Position numbers and translations under genes: made by a program
Notes under the pieces: generated by a model
The model's database searches: none
What the model was told of the DNA's origin: nothing
What the model saw: the letters and a program-made list of their open reading frames with translations, nothing else
Shown here: in pieces, positions 9,263 to 20,235 of the stretch
How the letters are laid out: every line of letters starts with the position of its first letter
Numbering within the stretch: position 1 is the stretch's first letter
Origin: Bacillus cereus G9842
GTDB taxonomy: Bacteria > Bacillota > Bacilli > Bacillales > Bacillaceae_G
Assembly: GCF_000021305.1 (NCBI RefSeq)
Contig: NC_011772.1
Location: 3,944,001-4,008,000 of the forward strand
Direction: 5' to 3'
DNA length: 64,000 nt

Positions 9263-9282
9263 TAGGTTTTTAGTATAACACA
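9241..9282. promoter_or_regulatory. Pair of CcpN-like operator sites
   Basis: TATGTTATACT at 9241-9251 and, on the other strand, TGTGTTATACT at 9282-9272. Both fit TRTGHYATAYW, the CcpN consensus as I recall it. One lies in the promoter spacer and the other just upstream of -35. CcpN is the gluconeogenic repressor that controls sr1 in B. subtilis. Confidence 0.65.
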
Positions 9283-9363
9283 TTAAATATTTTAAATTTT
9301 AATTAGTATGCGATATTCAAATAAAAAACAGCCATATTTATAAGTACGACTGTTTCACATTAA

Positions 9364-9660
9364 TTATTCTTCATATTCCGCATGTAAAGAAGTTGACGGA
9401 ACTAGAAATTTGAAAAACTGAGCTAACTCCTTCGCTTCCTCTTCTGACCCTAATTTAAAAATCTCCTGTATATATTGAACATTCTCTACATCATCTCTTC
9501 CGAGTAAAGTAGACCTTCCTGTTTGCATACAAACAATGAGCGGTTTTCCAAAAAACATATTTGTATAAATAACACCAAAATCATAACGTGTATCATGTGT
9601 CATAAACCCTAAAAATCGTACCTTCACACTTTCATGCTCATCATACAATTTTTCAAACAT
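9364..9660 (-). CDS. DUF3055/SAV0927-like protein
   Basis: A 98-residue soluble protein. The ATG at 9660 (MFEKLYDEHESVKVRFLGFM) has GGTGG six bases upstream, so an upstream extension is rejected. The block YDFGVIYTNMFFGKPLIVCM followed by QTGRSTLLGRDD resembles the SAV0927/DUF3055 family of Bacillus and Staphylococcus. Function unknown. It is divergent from the DUF1885-like gene. Confidence 0.65.
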   Translation of the reverse strand: MFEKLYDEHESVKVRFLGFMTHDTRYDFGVIYTNMFFGKPLIVCMQTGRSTLLGRDDVENVQYIQEIFKLGSEEEAKELAQFFKFLVPSTSLHAEYEE

Positions 9661-9790
9661 TGGTTTCCACCTTTCTACATCACGTTTCATTACTAGTATA
9701 TTAAACAAAACATGTAATACTCCTTTTAATTGTCAAAAAATTCAGTAGGATGTAGAATAATAGTATTCTACTAAGTTAGGGGGAACTTAT

Positions 9791-10183
9791 ATGCAACATG
9801 CCTTTATTACGCTTGTACCTAAATCCAATCAACAATCTGTTTCAATAGATGATATAAAACAACTTTTTCATTATTATAAAACAGTTACTTCTAAAACTGG
9901 TGCCCAAATTAATTACCCGTATACAAATACCGCTTTTCCTTATGAAATTTTAGATACATCAGCAACAACATTAAAACTTCAATCCAATCACGACCGGTAT
10001 GACTCAATTTATATTGGTGTTGGTATAGAAAATGAACAATCTTTCATCCAAGTTTCTTTACCACCTAATGCAACATATGGTGACAAAGGGAAAGCGAATG
10101 AATTTTGCCGTTTTTTAGCGAAGAAATTAGAAGGAGAGTTACAATTATTTAATGGAAGAACAATGTATTTTTATAAACGTTAA
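9791..10183 (+). CDS. DUF1885-like protein
   Basis: A 130-residue soluble protein starting MQHAFITLVPKSNQQSVSID. Its pattern of short beta strands and helices and its length fit DUF1885, a Bacillus-restricted family with solved structures but no known role. The ATG follows AGGGGGAAC. It converges with the small membrane gene one base away, with no room for a terminator. The family call is from memory. Confidence 0.6.
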   Translation: MQHAFITLVPKSNQQSVSIDDIKQLFHYYKTVTSKTGAQINYPYTNTAFPYEILDTSATTLKLQSNHDRYDSIYIGVGIENEQSFIQVSLPPNATYGDKGKANEFCRFLAKKLEGELQLFNGRTMYFYKR

Positions 10184-10184
10184 T

Positions 10185-10412
10185 TTAAAAAATAGATAAT
10201 ATGATTAAAAATAGTATACAATTCGAACATGTAAGAAATAAAGCTTGCTTTCTTACGTGTAATACAAAATATGCTATTACATAGGCTAAATACAGGAATA
10301 CGAAAAAAAGAATAACTTTATAATGAAACTTATCACCATTCGATAATGTTAATACAGTGGAAAAGCCACTCCATAGTAGTAAATGATAAAATATAACATG
10401 TAATATTTTCAT
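10185..10412 (-). CDS. Small hydrophobic membrane protein
   Basis: A 75-residue protein with about two to three membrane helices (roughly residues 4-23, 30-50 and 56-74). The ATG follows AAAGGAGAAGGTTCC, a strong ribosome site, which is the main support. No family is recognised. Its stop lies within two bases of the end of the opposing DUF1885-like gene. Confidence 0.65.
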   Translation of the reverse strand: MKILHVIFYHLLLWSGFSTVLTLSNGDKFHYKVILFFVFLYLAYVIAYFVLHVRKQALFLTCSNCILFLIILSIF

Positions 10413-10596
10413 GGAACCTTCTCCTTTGACATGCTCTATTTTATTAATATATGGGGTTAAGTTTGAATCAATTACATATTATAGGATGATATATATTACC
10501 TTTGAAGTAAGTTACGCCTAAATCATTTGTTAAAGTATTATATATTCATTCGACAAGTACGTTTAAAGACCTTGCAAGTCATTTGATGAAAATAAA

Positions 10597-10632
10597 AATA
10601 GCCCCTCTCTTACAATAAGAGAGGGGCTATTT
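10597..10632 (-). terminator. pdh operon terminator
   Basis: A near-perfect GC-rich stem (AGCCCCTCTCTTA paired with TAAGAGAGGGGCT) with a CAA loop and flanking T on the minus strand, 12 bases past the pdhD stop. Confidence 0.9.
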
Positions 10633-10644
10633 ACATTACTTAAA

Positions 10645-12057
10645 TTATTTTACAATGTGAATTGGCATTCCAAGAGCAACTTCAGCTGCTTCCATTGTGA
10701 TTTCACCTAATGTTGGGTGAGCATGGATTGTTTGAGCGATATCTTCAGCTGTCATTCCAGCTTCGATAGCTAAACCAATCTCAGAGATAATATCAGAAGC
10801 ACCTGCACCTGCAACTTGAGCACCTACAAGAAGACCATCTTCTTTACGTGTTACAAGTTGTAGGAAACCGTCAGTGCTGTTTAATGATAATGCACGACCG
10901 TTAGCAGCGAATGGGAACTTAGATACAGTTACAGTCATTCCAGCTTCTTCAGCTTGTTTTTTAGTGTAACCAACAGATGCTAATTCTGGATCAGTGAAGC
11001 ATACTGCAGGAATTCCGATGTAATCGATAGCTGATGCATGGCCACTAATTGCTTCTACAGCTACTTTACCTTCGTAAGAAGCTTTGTGAGCTAATGGTGG
11101 TCCAGGAACGATATCACCGATTGCATAGATGTTTGGTACATTTGTACGACATTGCTCATCGATTTCGATGATGCCGCGGTCAGTCATTTTAACTCCAACT
11201 TGCTCAAGACCGATTTCTTGAGTGTTTGGACGACGACCTACAGTTACTAATACGTAATCTGCTTCTACAGTTTGGATTTCACCTTTAACTTCAAAGCTAA
11301 CTTTTACGCCAGTTTCTGTTTCTTCAACGCCTTTAGCCATAGCTTTTGTATGGATATTTACGTTACCTTTTTTCTGTAGAGCACGTTTAACAACAGAGCT
11401 CATAGCTTTTTCGAAACCAGCTAAGATTTCGTCGCCAGCTTCTACTACAGTAACTTCTGTACCGAAGTTAGCATATGCAGTACCTAATTCCATACCGATG
11501 TAACCGCCGCCGATTACAACAAGTTTTTTAGGAATTTCAGGTAAGCTTAAAGCACCTGTAGAGTTGATAACACGTTTAGAGTATTTGAATCCTGGAATTT
11601 CGATTGGTGTAGAACCAGTTGCAAGAACAGCATTTTTAAACGTATAAGTTTGAGCTGCATCTTCAGTCATAACGCGTAATGTGTTAGCATCTACGAAGTA
11701 AGCTTCACCGCGAATGATTTCAACTTTGTTACCTTTAAGAAGGCCTTCAACACCGCCAGTTAATTTCTTAACTACGCCGTTTTTCCATTCTTGAACTTTT
11801 GTAAAGTCAACTTTTACGTTCTCTGCAGTGATACCCATGTCATCAGAATGCATTGCATTCTCATAACGATGACCTGCATTGATTAACGCTTTTGAAGGAA
11901 TACATCCAACGTTTAAGCATACGCCACCAAGGTTAGCTTTTTCAATAATTGCTACCTTTTGACCTAATTGTGCTGCACGAATTGCCGCAACGTATCCACC
12001 AGGACCTGCACCAACAACGACTGTATCTAATTCAATTGGGAAATCTCCTACTACCAT
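10645..12057 (-). CDS. pdhD: Dihydrolipoyl dehydrogenase (E3)
   Basis: FAD flavoprotein that reoxidises the E2 lipoyl groups and passes electrons to NAD in the pyruvate dehydrogenase complex, and probably other 2-oxoacid complexes. The FAD motif [12 protein letters not shown] is at about 14-25, the redox disulfide C47/C52 in [13 protein letters not shown], the NAD motif [13 protein letters not shown] near 180, and the C-terminal active-site HAHPTLGE near 447. It has 470 residues, the usual length. It follows pdhC by five bases, with the ribosome site inside the end of pdhC, and is last in the operon. Confidence 0.97.
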   Translation of the reverse strand: MVVGDFPIELDTVVVGAGPGGYVAAIRAAQLGQKVAIIEKANLGGVCLNVGCIPSKALINAGHRYENAMHSDDMGITAENVKVDFTKVQEWKNGVVKKLTGGVEGLLKGNKVEIIRGEAYFVDANTLRVMTEDAAQTYTFKNAVLATGSTPIEIPGFKYSKRVINSTGALSLPEIPKKLVVIGGGYIGMELGTAYANFGTEVTVVEAGDEILAGFEKAMSSVVKRALQKKGNVNIHTKAMAKGVEETETGVKVSFEVKGEIQTVEADYVLVTVGRRPNTQEIGLEQVGVKMTDRGIIEIDEQCRTNVPNIYAIGDIVPGPPLAHKASYEGKVAVEAISGHASAIDYIGIPAVCFTDPELASVGYTKKQAEEAGMTVTVSKFPFAANGRALSLNSTDGFLQLVTRKEDGLLVGAQVAGAGASDIISEIGLAIEAGMTAEDIAQTIHAHPTLGEITMEAAEVALGMPIHIVK

Positions 12058-12062
12058 TGTTA

Positions 12063-13352
12063 TTACGCCTCCATTACTAATAATTGTGGGTCATTCAATA
12101 GACGTTTAATTTGGTTTAACGCTTTTTGAGCAGTTGCGCCGTCAATTAAACGATGGTCAAAGCTTAGAGATAATGCTAATACTGGAGCTGCAACGATCTC
12201 GCCATTTTTCACAACTGGTTTTTCAGCGATACGGCCGATACCAAGGATTGCTACTTCTGGGTGATTGATAACTGGAGTGAACCATTGTCCACCTGCAGAA
12301 CCAATGTTTGTAATTGTGCAAGAAGCACCTTTCATTTCAGTTGGAGCTAGACGACCTTCACGTGCTTTACCAGCAAGATCGTTGATCTCGTTAGAAATAG
12401 TGAAGATAGACTTACGATCTGTATCTTTAACAACTGGTACTAATAGACCTTTGTCTGTATCAGCTGCGATACCGATGTTGAAGTAATGTTTATGAACTAC
12501 TTCTTGAGATGCATCGTCTAAAGAAGTGTTTAACATTGGGTATTCACGTAATGCAGATGTTAAAGCTTTAACAACGTATGGAAGGTAAGTTAATTTAATA
12601 CCTTTGTCAGCTGCTACTGCTTTGAACTTCTTACGGTGAGCAACAAGCTCAGTTACATCAACTTCATCCATTAATGTTACGTGAGGAGCTGTGTGTTTAG
12701 AGTTAACCATTGCTTTCGCAATCGCTTTACGGATACCACTCATTTTCTCACGAGTTTCTGGATATTCACCAGCTGGAATTGGTTGTGCTTTTGGTGCTTC
12801 TTCTTTCGCTGCTGCTGGAGTAGCTTCTACTGCTGCTGGAGCCTCAGTTGCTGCTACAGTTTGTCCACCATTTGCAAATGCATCGATGTCAGCTTTTACG
12901 ATACGGCCGTTCTTACCAGTACCAGCTACTTTATGAATGTCTACACCTTTTTCACGAGCGTATTTACGAACAGATGGCATAGCGATTACGCGCTCATTTA
13001 CTACTTCTGCAGTTGCTGCTGGAGTAGCTTCCGCTGCTGGAGCTTCTACTGCTGCTTCTTCAGCTTTTGGAGCTTCATCATGATCGTCACCTTTAAATTT
13101 AAGGTTTTCGTATCCAGGAGCATCAAATTTAATTAATGTATCTCCTACGATTGCAACTGTTCCTTCTTCTACAAGTACTTCAAGTACTTTACCTTTAACA
13201 GGAGAAGGGATTTCTACTACTGCTTTATCATTTTGTACTTCAAGAAGTACATCGTCTTCATTTACTTCATCGCCTGGTTTAATAAACCATTTTACGATTT
13301 CACCTTCGTGGATACCTTCACCGATATCTGGTAGTTTAAATTCAAATGCCAC
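12063..13352 (-). CDS. pdhC: Dihydrolipoamide acetyltransferase (E2)
   Basis: Core of the pyruvate dehydrogenase complex; moves the acetyl group to CoA. There is a single lipoyl domain (1-80) with lipoyl Lys43 in [11 protein letters not shown], an Ala/Pro-rich linker, an E1/E3-binding domain at about 125-160 ([21 protein letters not shown]), a second Ala/Pro linker, and a catalytic domain with [10 protein letters not shown] near residue 399. It has 429 residues. A 93-bp gap with a long hairpin separates it from pdhB. Confidence 0.97.
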   Translation of the reverse strand: MAFEFKLPDIGEGIHEGEIVKWFIKPGDEVNEDDVLLEVQNDKAVVEIPSPVKGKVLEVLVEEGTVAIVGDTLIKFDAPGYENLKFKGDDHDEAPKAEEAAVEAPAAEATPAATAEVVNERVIAMPSVRKYAREKGVDIHKVAGTGKNGRIVKADIDAFANGGQTVAATEAPAAVEATPAAAKEEAPKAQPIPAGEYPETREKMSGIRKAIAKAMVNSKHTAPHVTLMDEVDVTELVAHRKKFKAVAADKGIKLTYLPYVVKALTSALREYPMLNTSLDDASQEVVHKHYFNIGIAADTDKGLLVPVVKDTDRKSIFTISNEINDLAGKAREGRLAPTEMKGASCTITNIGSAGGQWFTPVINHPEVAILGIGRIAEKPVVKNGEIVAAPVLALSLSFDHRLIDGATAQKALNQIKRLLNDPQLLVMEA

Positions 13353-13390
13353 GGAATTCAGCCCCCTGATTCATTTCATTATTATGGAAT

Positions 13391-13432
13391 ATGTACAAAA
13401 GAAACCAGCATGTGCTGATTTCTTTTGCACAT
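13391..13432 (-). other. Long intercistronic hairpin between pdhB and pdhC
   Basis: Bases 13391-13410 pair with 13413-13432. In the minus-strand RNA all 20 positions pair, two as G-U wobbles; in plus-strand RNA those would be A-C mismatches. No T-run follows, so it looks like an RNA processing or stability element, not a terminator. Confidence 0.75.
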
Positions 13433-13445
13433 GAAAAACTAAAAA

Positions 13446-14423
13446 TTAGAAGTTCATTACTTTGTTTACAGCTTCAACAATATCCTTGTGGTTTGGTAAC
13501 CATACGCTCTCTGCTTGAGAGAATGGGAATACTGTATCAGCAGCTGCAACACGTACAACTGGAGCTTCTAAGTTTAAGATTGCACGGTCGTTAATTTCCG
13601 CTACAACGTTAGCTGCAATACCAGCTTGTTTTTGAGCTTCTTGAACTACAACTACGCGACCTGTTTTTTCAACAGAAGCGATGATTGTTTCGATATCTAA
13701 TGGTTGAACTGTACGTAAGTCAACAACCTCTAAAGAGATACCTTCTTTTTCAAGTTCTTCAGCAGCTTTTAATGCAGCGTGAACCATAGCACCGTAAGCG
13801 ATAACAGATACATCTGTACCTTCACGTTTGATATCAGCTTTACCTAAATCAATTGTGTATTCGCCTTCTGGTACATCTTGACGGAATGAACGGTACAATT
13901 TCATATGCTCTAAGTAGATAACTGGATCGTTGTCACGAATCGCAGAGATTAAAAGACCTTTAGCATCGTATGGAGTAGATGGAATAACAACTTTTAGACC
14001 AGGTTGTTGAGCCACTAATCCTTCTAAGCTATCAGCATGTAGTTCAGGAGTATGAACACCACCACCGAATGGAGAACGAACTGTTACTGGAGCAGTCCAA
14101 CGTCCACCAGAACGGTAACGCATACGAGCCAATTGACCAGAAATTGAATCCATTACTTCAAAAACGAAACCGAAGAATTGGATTTCTGGAACTGGACGGA
14201 ATCCTTCAAGTGCAAGACCAACTGCAAGTCCACCAATACCAGACTCTGCAAGTGGAGTATCCATTACACGATCTTCACCAAATTCAGCTTGTAAACCTTC
14301 AGTAGCACGGAATACACCACCGTTTACACCAACGTCTTCACCAAATACAAGTACGTTAGGATCATTTTTCATTTCAACGCGTAAAGCATCAGTGATTGCT
14401 TGAATCATTGTCATTTGAGCCAT
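13446..14423 (-). CDS. pdhB: Pyruvate dehydrogenase E1 component, beta subunit
   Basis: Thiamine-diphosphate-dependent E1 beta subunit, which pairs with PdhA to decarboxylate pyruvate. It has 325 residues; the pyrimidine-binding fold starts [20 protein letters not shown], with the conserved VFGEDVG near 26, [19 protein letters not shown] near 53 and the C-terminal transketolase fold. It starts three bases after the pdhA stop, so the two are translationally coupled. Confidence 0.97.
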   Translation of the reverse strand: MAQMTMIQAITDALRVEMKNDPNVLVFGEDVGVNGGVFRATEGLQAEFGEDRVMDTPLAESGIGGLAVGLALEGFRPVPEIQFFGFVFEVMDSISGQLARMRYRSGGRWTAPVTVRSPFGGGVHTPELHADSLEGLVAQQPGLKVVIPSTPYDAKGLLISAIRDNDPVIYLEHMKLYRSFRQDVPEGEYTIDLGKADIKREGTDVSVIAYGAMVHAALKAAEELEKEGISLEVVDLRTVQPLDIETIIASVEKTGRVVVVQEAQKQAGIAANVVAEINDRAILNLEAPVVRVAAADTVFPFSQAESVWLPNHKDIVEAVNKVMNF

Positions 14424-14426
14424 GGC

Positions 14427-15635
<1,209 letters not shown>

Positions 15636-15727
15636 TTATCTGTCGGTTGAGAATAATTTTGTGTACCTAACAATCTGTACTAATGTTTTTTCAGAAACAT
15701 ATTAATACAATCTTGATCACGTTTTTT

Positions 15728-15757
15728 AGTTTACAACTATTCTAATTACGATGTCAA
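15728..15757 (-). promoter_or_regulatory. Promoter of pdhABCD
   Basis: On the minus strand a perfect TTGACA (15757-15752), an 18-base spacer and TAAACT (15733-15728). Confidence 0.6.
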
Positions 15758-15984
15758 TTACTTTGAATACGTTTTTTTATAAATAATATGCAGGTTTCTA
15801 CTACACAAACGTGTTTTTATTTTTTACATCTGTATTAGTAAGCATTGACCTACTGTTATATTATTCCCTTTTTCACTTATTTTTTCTCTTAGAATAATAT
15901 GTAAACGATTTAATTCTCTTTAGTTTTTCTCTCTTCGTAACAAAAATATACAAACTATCCTTCCTTTTTTAGGTAAATACCTAT

Positions 15985-16012
15985 ACATTTCTACCCTCTC
16001 TTCCATACATTA
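15985..16012 (+). promoter_or_regulatory. Sigma-K-like promoter of the YjcZ-type gene
   Basis: AC at 15985-15986, 17 bases, then CATACATTA at 16004-16012, fitting the sigma-K consensus. It lies 45 bases before the ATG. Confidence 0.55.
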
Positions 16013-16056
16013 TAGTAACCGCAGTATTAGCGGGAAATGATAAAGGAGGTCATCTC

Positions 16057-16203
16057 ATGTACGGATACTCATATTGCTATCCAACTTGTTCATATCCTTC
16101 CTACGGTTATGGCGGTTCTTGTGGCGGGTCTGGACGCGGCTTCGCCTTAATCGTTGTGTTGTTTATTCTTTTAATTATCGTTGGTGCTGCTTGCATTCGC
16201 TAA
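16057..16203 (+). CDS. YjcZ-family sporulation membrane peptide
   Basis: A 48-residue peptide: a Tyr/Gly/Cys-rich head ([20 protein letters not shown]) followed by a single membrane helix [19 protein letters not shown]. This layout is typical of the tiny YjcZ/Tiny-TM sporulation proteins of Bacillus. The ATG follows AAGGAGG. A sigma-K-like promoter precedes it and a strong terminator follows, so it is a monocistronic sporulation gene. Its role is unknown. Confidence 0.85.
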   Translation: MYGYSYCYPTCSYPSYGYGGSCGGSGRGFALIVVLFILLIIVGAACIR

Positions 16204-16227
16204 TGTAAAACGAAACAACTATGGAAA

Positions 16228-16256
16228 GAAAAAGACGGCTTTGCCGTCTTTTTCTG
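16228..16256 (+). terminator. Terminator of the YjcZ-type gene
   Basis: A 12-bp stem (16228-16239 with 16243-16254), TTT loop and T-run. Confidence 0.85.
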
Positions 16257-16371
16257 TTTATCACATACATAAATACTCTATAATAGAACGATTTCCAAAA
16301 TACCTTCCCTTTCTTGCCGATGACTTTTTCCATCTCCTTTGGTAGACTAAAGAGAAAAGGAGAGATTACAT

Positions 16372-16926
16372 ATGCTTACAATGAAAGATGTTATTCGCGA
16401 AGGAGATCCTATTTTGCGCAACGTTGCAGAAGATGTTTCATTACCGGCAAGCGAAAAAGATACAACTACCCTAAAAGAAATGATTGAATTTGTAATAAAT
16501 AGCCAAGATCCTGAAATGGCTGAAAAATATAGTTTACGCCCTGGAATCGGATTAGCGGCTCCGCAAATCGGTGTTTCAAAAAAAATGATTGCAGTTCATG
16601 TAACCGATGCGGACGGTACATTATATAGCCATGCATTATTCAATCCAAAAATCATTAGCCATTCTGTTGAACGTACATATTTACAGGGCGGTGAAGGCTG
16701 TCTATCTGTAGACCGCGAAGTACCTGGTTATGTTCCTCGTTATACAAGAATTACAGTAAAAGCAACTTCTATTAACGGGGAAGAAGTAAAATTACGTTTA
16801 AAAGGTTTACCAGCAATCGTATTCCAACACGAGATTGACCATTTAAATGGCGTTATGTTCTATGACCATATCAATAAAGAAAATCCTTTTGCCGCTCCTG
16901 ATGATTCCAAACCTCTAGAGCGATAA
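16372..16926 (+). CDS. def: Peptide deformylase
   Basis: Removes the formyl group from the N-terminal methionine of new proteins. All three signatures are present: [10 protein letters not shown] at about 58-67, EGCLS with metal ligand Cys110, and QHEIDHLNG with His153, Glu154 and His157. At 184 residues with insertions in the N-terminal half, it is the larger Gram-positive (type 2) form. The ATG follows AAAGGAGAG. It corresponds to defB/ykrB beside ykrA in B. subtilis. Confidence 0.96.
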   Translation: MLTMKDVIREGDPILRNVAEDVSLPASEKDTTTLKEMIEFVINSQDPEMAEKYSLRPGIGLAAPQIGVSKKMIAVHVTDADGTLYSHALFNPKIISHSVERTYLQGGEGCLSVDREVPGYVPRYTRITVKATSINGEEVKLRLKGLPAIVFQHEIDHLNGVMFYDHINKENPFAAPDDSKPLER

Positions 16927-16927
16927 T

Positions 16928-16964
16928 AATAAAGAGGCGGAAGTTAATCTTCCGCCTCTTTATT
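16928..16964. terminator. Bidirectional terminator between def and ykrA
   Basis: A 16-bp perfect stem (16928-16943 with 16949-16964) between convergent genes. Confidence 0.85.
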
Positions 16965-16986
16965 ATGAAATGGGTTCCATATTCAC

Positions 16987-17760
16987 TTATAGCAATCCAG
17001 CCCACTTTAGTCCATGATATATACCGTCTTCACTAACATCCTTTGTCACATGATTTGCAAGTTTTTTCAAGTCTTCATGGCCATTTCCCATCACAATACC
17101 TGTGCCAACGGCTTCGATCATTTCTAAATCATTTAAACCATCTCCAAATGCATACACTTGATCACGATTAAAACCTAACTTTTCAATGTATTTCTCAATT
17201 CCTTTTGCCTTAGAACCACCATTCGGAATGATATCCATTGAATATGCATGCCAACGAATAAAATGAAAATCTGGATAATGATTAATAAACTTTTCCTCTT
17301 CATTTACTTCACAAAAAAGTAGTGTTTGATAAATATTACGTTCCTCATAAAAATTAGGCTCATATGGTGGATGCTCAAAGTTTAAGCTTCCAAAGCCTTC
17401 TTTCACATAATCATGATATTCCACTGATGCTCTCATATCTTGATGGTCAAGATATACAAGTGGATATCCTTCTTGTTTTGCAAACTGAGTAAACTTATGT
17501 AAAGAATCTGGATGTAACGGATTATTAAATATTACCTCATCTTCAAAGACAACGTATTGTCCATTAAAACTAACATAATTATGTATATCAAGTTCCTTAC
17601 GAATATCTTCGAACATAAATGGCGCGCGCCCTGTCGCAATTGCTACATGTACACCTTTTTCTTGTAACTGTTTTACTGCATCTCGTGTAGATTGTGGAAT
17701 TTTTTTATCATGATCTAATAATGTTCCATCAATATCAAAAAAGACAATTTTATCATTCAT
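16987..17760 (-). CDS. ykrA: HAD-superfamily phosphatase YkrA (Cof type)
   Basis: A 257-residue Cof-type HAD phosphatase. Motif I is FFDIDGTLLDHDKK, motif II AIATGRAP, motif III a lysine in GGSKAKGIEKYIEKLG and motif IV FGDGLNDLEM. The cap inserted after motif II is of the Cof class. The substrate is unknown; relatives act on sugar phosphates or nucleotides. The ATG has AAAGGA upstream. The def-ykrA pairing matches B. subtilis. Confidence 0.85.
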   Translation of the reverse strand: MNDKIVFFDIDGTLLDHDKKIPQSTRDAVKQLQEKGVHVAIATGRAPFMFEDIRKELDIHNYVSFNGQYVVFEDEVIFNNPLHPDSLHKFTQFAKQEGYPLVYLDHQDMRASVEYHDYVKEGFGSLNFEHPPYEPNFYEERNIYQTLLFCEVNEEEKFINHYPDFHFIRWHAYSMDIIPNGGSKAKGIEKYIEKLGFNRDQVYAFGDGLNDLEMIEAVGTGIVMGNGHEDLKKLANHVTKDVSEDGIYHGLKWAGLL

Positions 17761-18117
17761 TTGTCAAAATCCTTTCTGGCACTCTATATTCCTATTTTGA
17801 ATATCACTTTTCAAATTCTAAAAAAAAGTATAACATATTAAACATCTGTGAAGAAAGCGTTCCCTTTCTGACCTTATTTGTAAACTTTGCATATATATAT
17901 TAGTAAAACATGTGGATACTTGTTCGGATGAATTTTCTTTTCCATTCTTCCTCATACTATACCTATAACTAACGGCTACTAATCGTTACTATAGAATAAC
18001 TTTCACTGTATGGGAAAGGACAAGACTCACCATTCACTTTTGTCCTATCTCTTATATCAGAGATAGAATTTTCACTAGTAATATGCATGTTTAAAATAAG
18101 GAAAGGAAGGAGTAATC
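17761..18117. other. Intergenic region ykrA-small peptide
   Basis: A 357-bp region with the ykrA promoter side and the leader of the 23-codon peptide. The leader (about 18015-18080) has two inverted repeats, AGGACAA...TTGTCCT and ATCTC...GAGAT, so the 5' RNA may be structured. No clear consensus promoter was found. Confidence 0.5.
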
Positions 18118-18189
18118 ATGCTGAAGAAGCTGAAGAAAAAGCTCAAGCGTTATTTAAACGGTCTAGTCCGTAAAAAGACAATCGCTTAA
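18118..18189 (+). CDS. 23-residue cationic amphipathic peptide (unrecognised)
   Basis: A very short ORF beginning MLKKLKKKLKRYLNG with 8 Lys and 2 Arg in 23 residues and Leu at positions 2, 5, 9, 13 and 16, as in a cationic amphipathic helix. The ribosome site GGAAGGAG at 7 bases is strong. It lies alone in the ykrA-rpoY gap behind a leader with inverted repeats and before a short GC stem and T-run. I do not recognise it. It could be a real peptide or the coding part of a small RNA; the strong ribosome site argues for translation. Confidence 0.6.
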   Translation: MLKKLKKKLKRYLNGLVRKKTIA

Positions 18190-18192
18190 ATT

Positions 18193-18215
18193 GTGCCCAT
18201 TTCGGGCTTTTTCTT
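18193..18215 (+). terminator. Possible weak terminator after the 23-residue peptide
   Basis: GCCC-ATTTC-GGGC followed by TTTTTCTT. The stem is only 4 bp, so termination would be partial. Confidence 0.4.
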
Positions 18216-18307
18216 CATTCTCATTCGAAAAAACATGAAAATCGTGACTGTTTGCTTTATAATAAGTAACAGATAATGCAAAACATAGACAAGGAGAGGT
18301 TTTCCAA

Positions 18308-18520
18308 ATGATTTTTAAAGTATTTTATCAAGAAAAATTAACTGAGGTTCCAGTACGTGAAAATACAAAAGTTTTATATTTAGAGGCTACGTCTGAAAAG
18401 GATGTTCGTACAAAATTAAATAAGTTCGCATATAATATCGAGTTTGTTCAGTCTGTTACTGGCGCTCATCTTGAATATGAAAAAGAAAACGCTGATTTAA
18501 CATTAGCGGAAATCGTATAG
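18308..18520 (+). CDS. rpoY: RNA polymerase epsilon subunit RpoY
   Basis: A 70-residue Firmicutes-specific accessory subunit of RNA polymerase (formerly YkzG/DUF1447). The opening [20 protein letters not shown] and the block [20 protein letters not shown] are diagnostic. The ATG has AAGGAGAGG upstream. It overlaps transcriptionally with rnjA, which begins four bases after its stop, the conserved Firmicutes arrangement. Confidence 0.93.
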   Translation: MIFKVFYQEKLTEVPVRENTKVLYLEATSEKDVRTKLNKFAYNIEFVQSVTGAHLEYEKENADLTLAEIV

Positions 18521-18524
18521 CGAT

Positions 18525-20192
18525 ATGAAATTTCTAAAAAACGACCAAGTTGCTGTATTTGCTCTCGGTGGGCTTGGTGAAATCGGTAAAAATACATACG
18601 CTGTTCAATTTCAAGATGAAATTATTATAATTGATGCTGGAATTAAATTTCCAGAGGACGAACTTCTCGGAATCGATTATGTAATACCAGACTACACTTA
18701 TTTTGTGCGAAACGAAGATAAAATTAAAGGGTTATTCATTACACATGGTCACGAAGATCATATCGGCGGAATCCCTTACCTATTACGTCAAGTGAACATC
18801 CCGATTTACGGCGGAAAATTAGCAATTGCACTCATCAAAAACAAATTAGAAGAACACGGCTTACTTCGTAAAGCAAAACTTTACGAAATTCAAGAAGATG
18901 ACGTTATTAAATTCAAAAAAACGTCTGTATCCTTCTTCCGTACAACTCACAGTATTCCAGATTCGTACGGCGTTGTTGTGAAAACACCTCAAGGTCAAGT
19001 TGTTCATACAGGTGATTTCAAATTTGATTTCACACCAGTTGGTGAACCAGCTGATTTAACAAAAATGGCTGAAATCGGTAAAGATGGCGTGCTATGTCTA
19101 TTATCTGATAGTACGAACAGTGAAGTTCCAAACTTTACTATGTCTGAGCGTCGCGTTGGTGATAGCATTCAAGACATTTTCCGTAAAGTAGACGGACGGA
19201 TTATATTCGCAACCTTTGCATCAAATATTCACCGCTTACAACAAGTTATTGAAGCTGCTGTTGAAAACAACCGTAAAGTAGCTGTGTTTGGTCGAAGTAT
19301 GGAAGCAGCGATTGAAATCGGACAAAACCTTGGTTATATTCGTTGCCCGAAAGATACATTCATAGATGCATCTCAACTAAACCGCTTACCAGCTAATAAA
19401 GTTGTTATTTTATGTACAGGTAGTCAAGGTGAACCGATGGCAGCACTTTCACGTATTGCAAACGGTACACACCGCCAAATTCAAATTATTCCTGGAGATA
19501 CAGTTGTTTTCTCTTCTTCACCAATTCCAGGAAATACAATTAGCGTAAGTCGTACAATTAACATGTTGTACCGCGCTGGCGCTGATGTAATTCACGGGAA
19601 ACTTTCAAATATCCATACAAGTGGACACGGTGGGCAAGAAGAACAAAAGTTAATGTTACGTCTAATTAAACCGAAGTACTTCATGCCAATTCATGGTGAA
19701 TATCGTATGCAGCGTATGCACATGAACATAGCAAATGATTGTGGTATCCCTGAAGAAAATTGCTTCATTATGGATAATGGCGATGTTCTTGCTTTACGTT
19801 CTGATGAAGCTAGCGTAGCTGGAAAAATCCCATCTGGTTCGGTCTACATTGATGGAAACGGTATTGGGGATATCGGCAATATCGTATTACGAGATCGTCG
19901 TATCCTTTCTGAAGAAGGACTTGTAATTGTAGTTGTAAGCATTGATATGAAAGAATTTAAAGTTGCAGCAGGACCTGATATCATCTCACGCGGTTTCGTT
20001 TACATGCGTGAAAGCAGCGATTTAATCAATGATGCACAAACATTAATTACAACTCATTTAGAAAAAGTAATGGAGCGTAAAACAACACAATGGTCTGAAA
20101 TTAAAAATGAAATTACAGACACATTAGCTCCATTCCTATATGAGAAAACGAAACGCCGTCCAATGATTTTACCAATCATTATGGAAATATAA
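18525..20192 (+). CDS. rnjA: Ribonuclease J1
   Basis: Metallo-beta-lactamase/beta-CASP ribonuclease with 5'-3' exonuclease and endonuclease activity, central to mRNA turnover. The zinc motif is H74-G-H76-E-D78-H79 in [12 protein letters not shown], followed by HTGDFKFD and the beta-CASP block [12 protein letters not shown]. It has 555 residues, the usual length. The ATG has only a weak AGCGGA upstream inside rpoY, so translation is probably coupled to rpoY. Confidence 0.96.
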   Translation: MKFLKNDQVAVFALGGLGEIGKNTYAVQFQDEIIIIDAGIKFPEDELLGIDYVIPDYTYFVRNEDKIKGLFITHGHEDHIGGIPYLLRQVNIPIYGGKLAIALIKNKLEEHGLLRKAKLYEIQEDDVIKFKKTSVSFFRTTHSIPDSYGVVVKTPQGQVVHTGDFKFDFTPVGEPADLTKMAEIGKDGVLCLLSDSTNSEVPNFTMSERRVGDSIQDIFRKVDGRIIFATFASNIHRLQQVIEAAVENNRKVAVFGRSMEAAIEIGQNLGYIRCPKDTFIDASQLNRLPANKVVILCTGSQGEPMAALSRIANGTHRQIQIIPGDTVVFSSSPIPGNTISVSRTINMLYRAGADVIHGKLSNIHTSGHGGQEEQKLMLRLIKPKYFMPIHGEYRMQRMHMNIANDCGIPEENCFIMDNGDVLALRSDEASVAGKIPSGSVYIDGNGIGDIGNIVLRDRRILSEEGLVIVVVSIDMKEFKVAAGPDIISRGFVYMRESSDLINDAQTLITTHLEKVMERKTTQWSEIKNEITDTLAPFLYEKTKRRPMILPIIMEI

Positions 20193-20193
20193 G

Positions 20194-20232
20194 AAAAAGG
20201 ACAATGCTATGAAGGCATTGTCCTTTTCTTTT
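20194..20232. terminator. Bidirectional terminator between rnjA and ktrC
   Basis: A 13-bp stem AAAAGGACAATGC / GCATTGTCCTTTT with a 7-base loop. Confidence 0.85.
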
Positions 20233-20235
20233 CTC

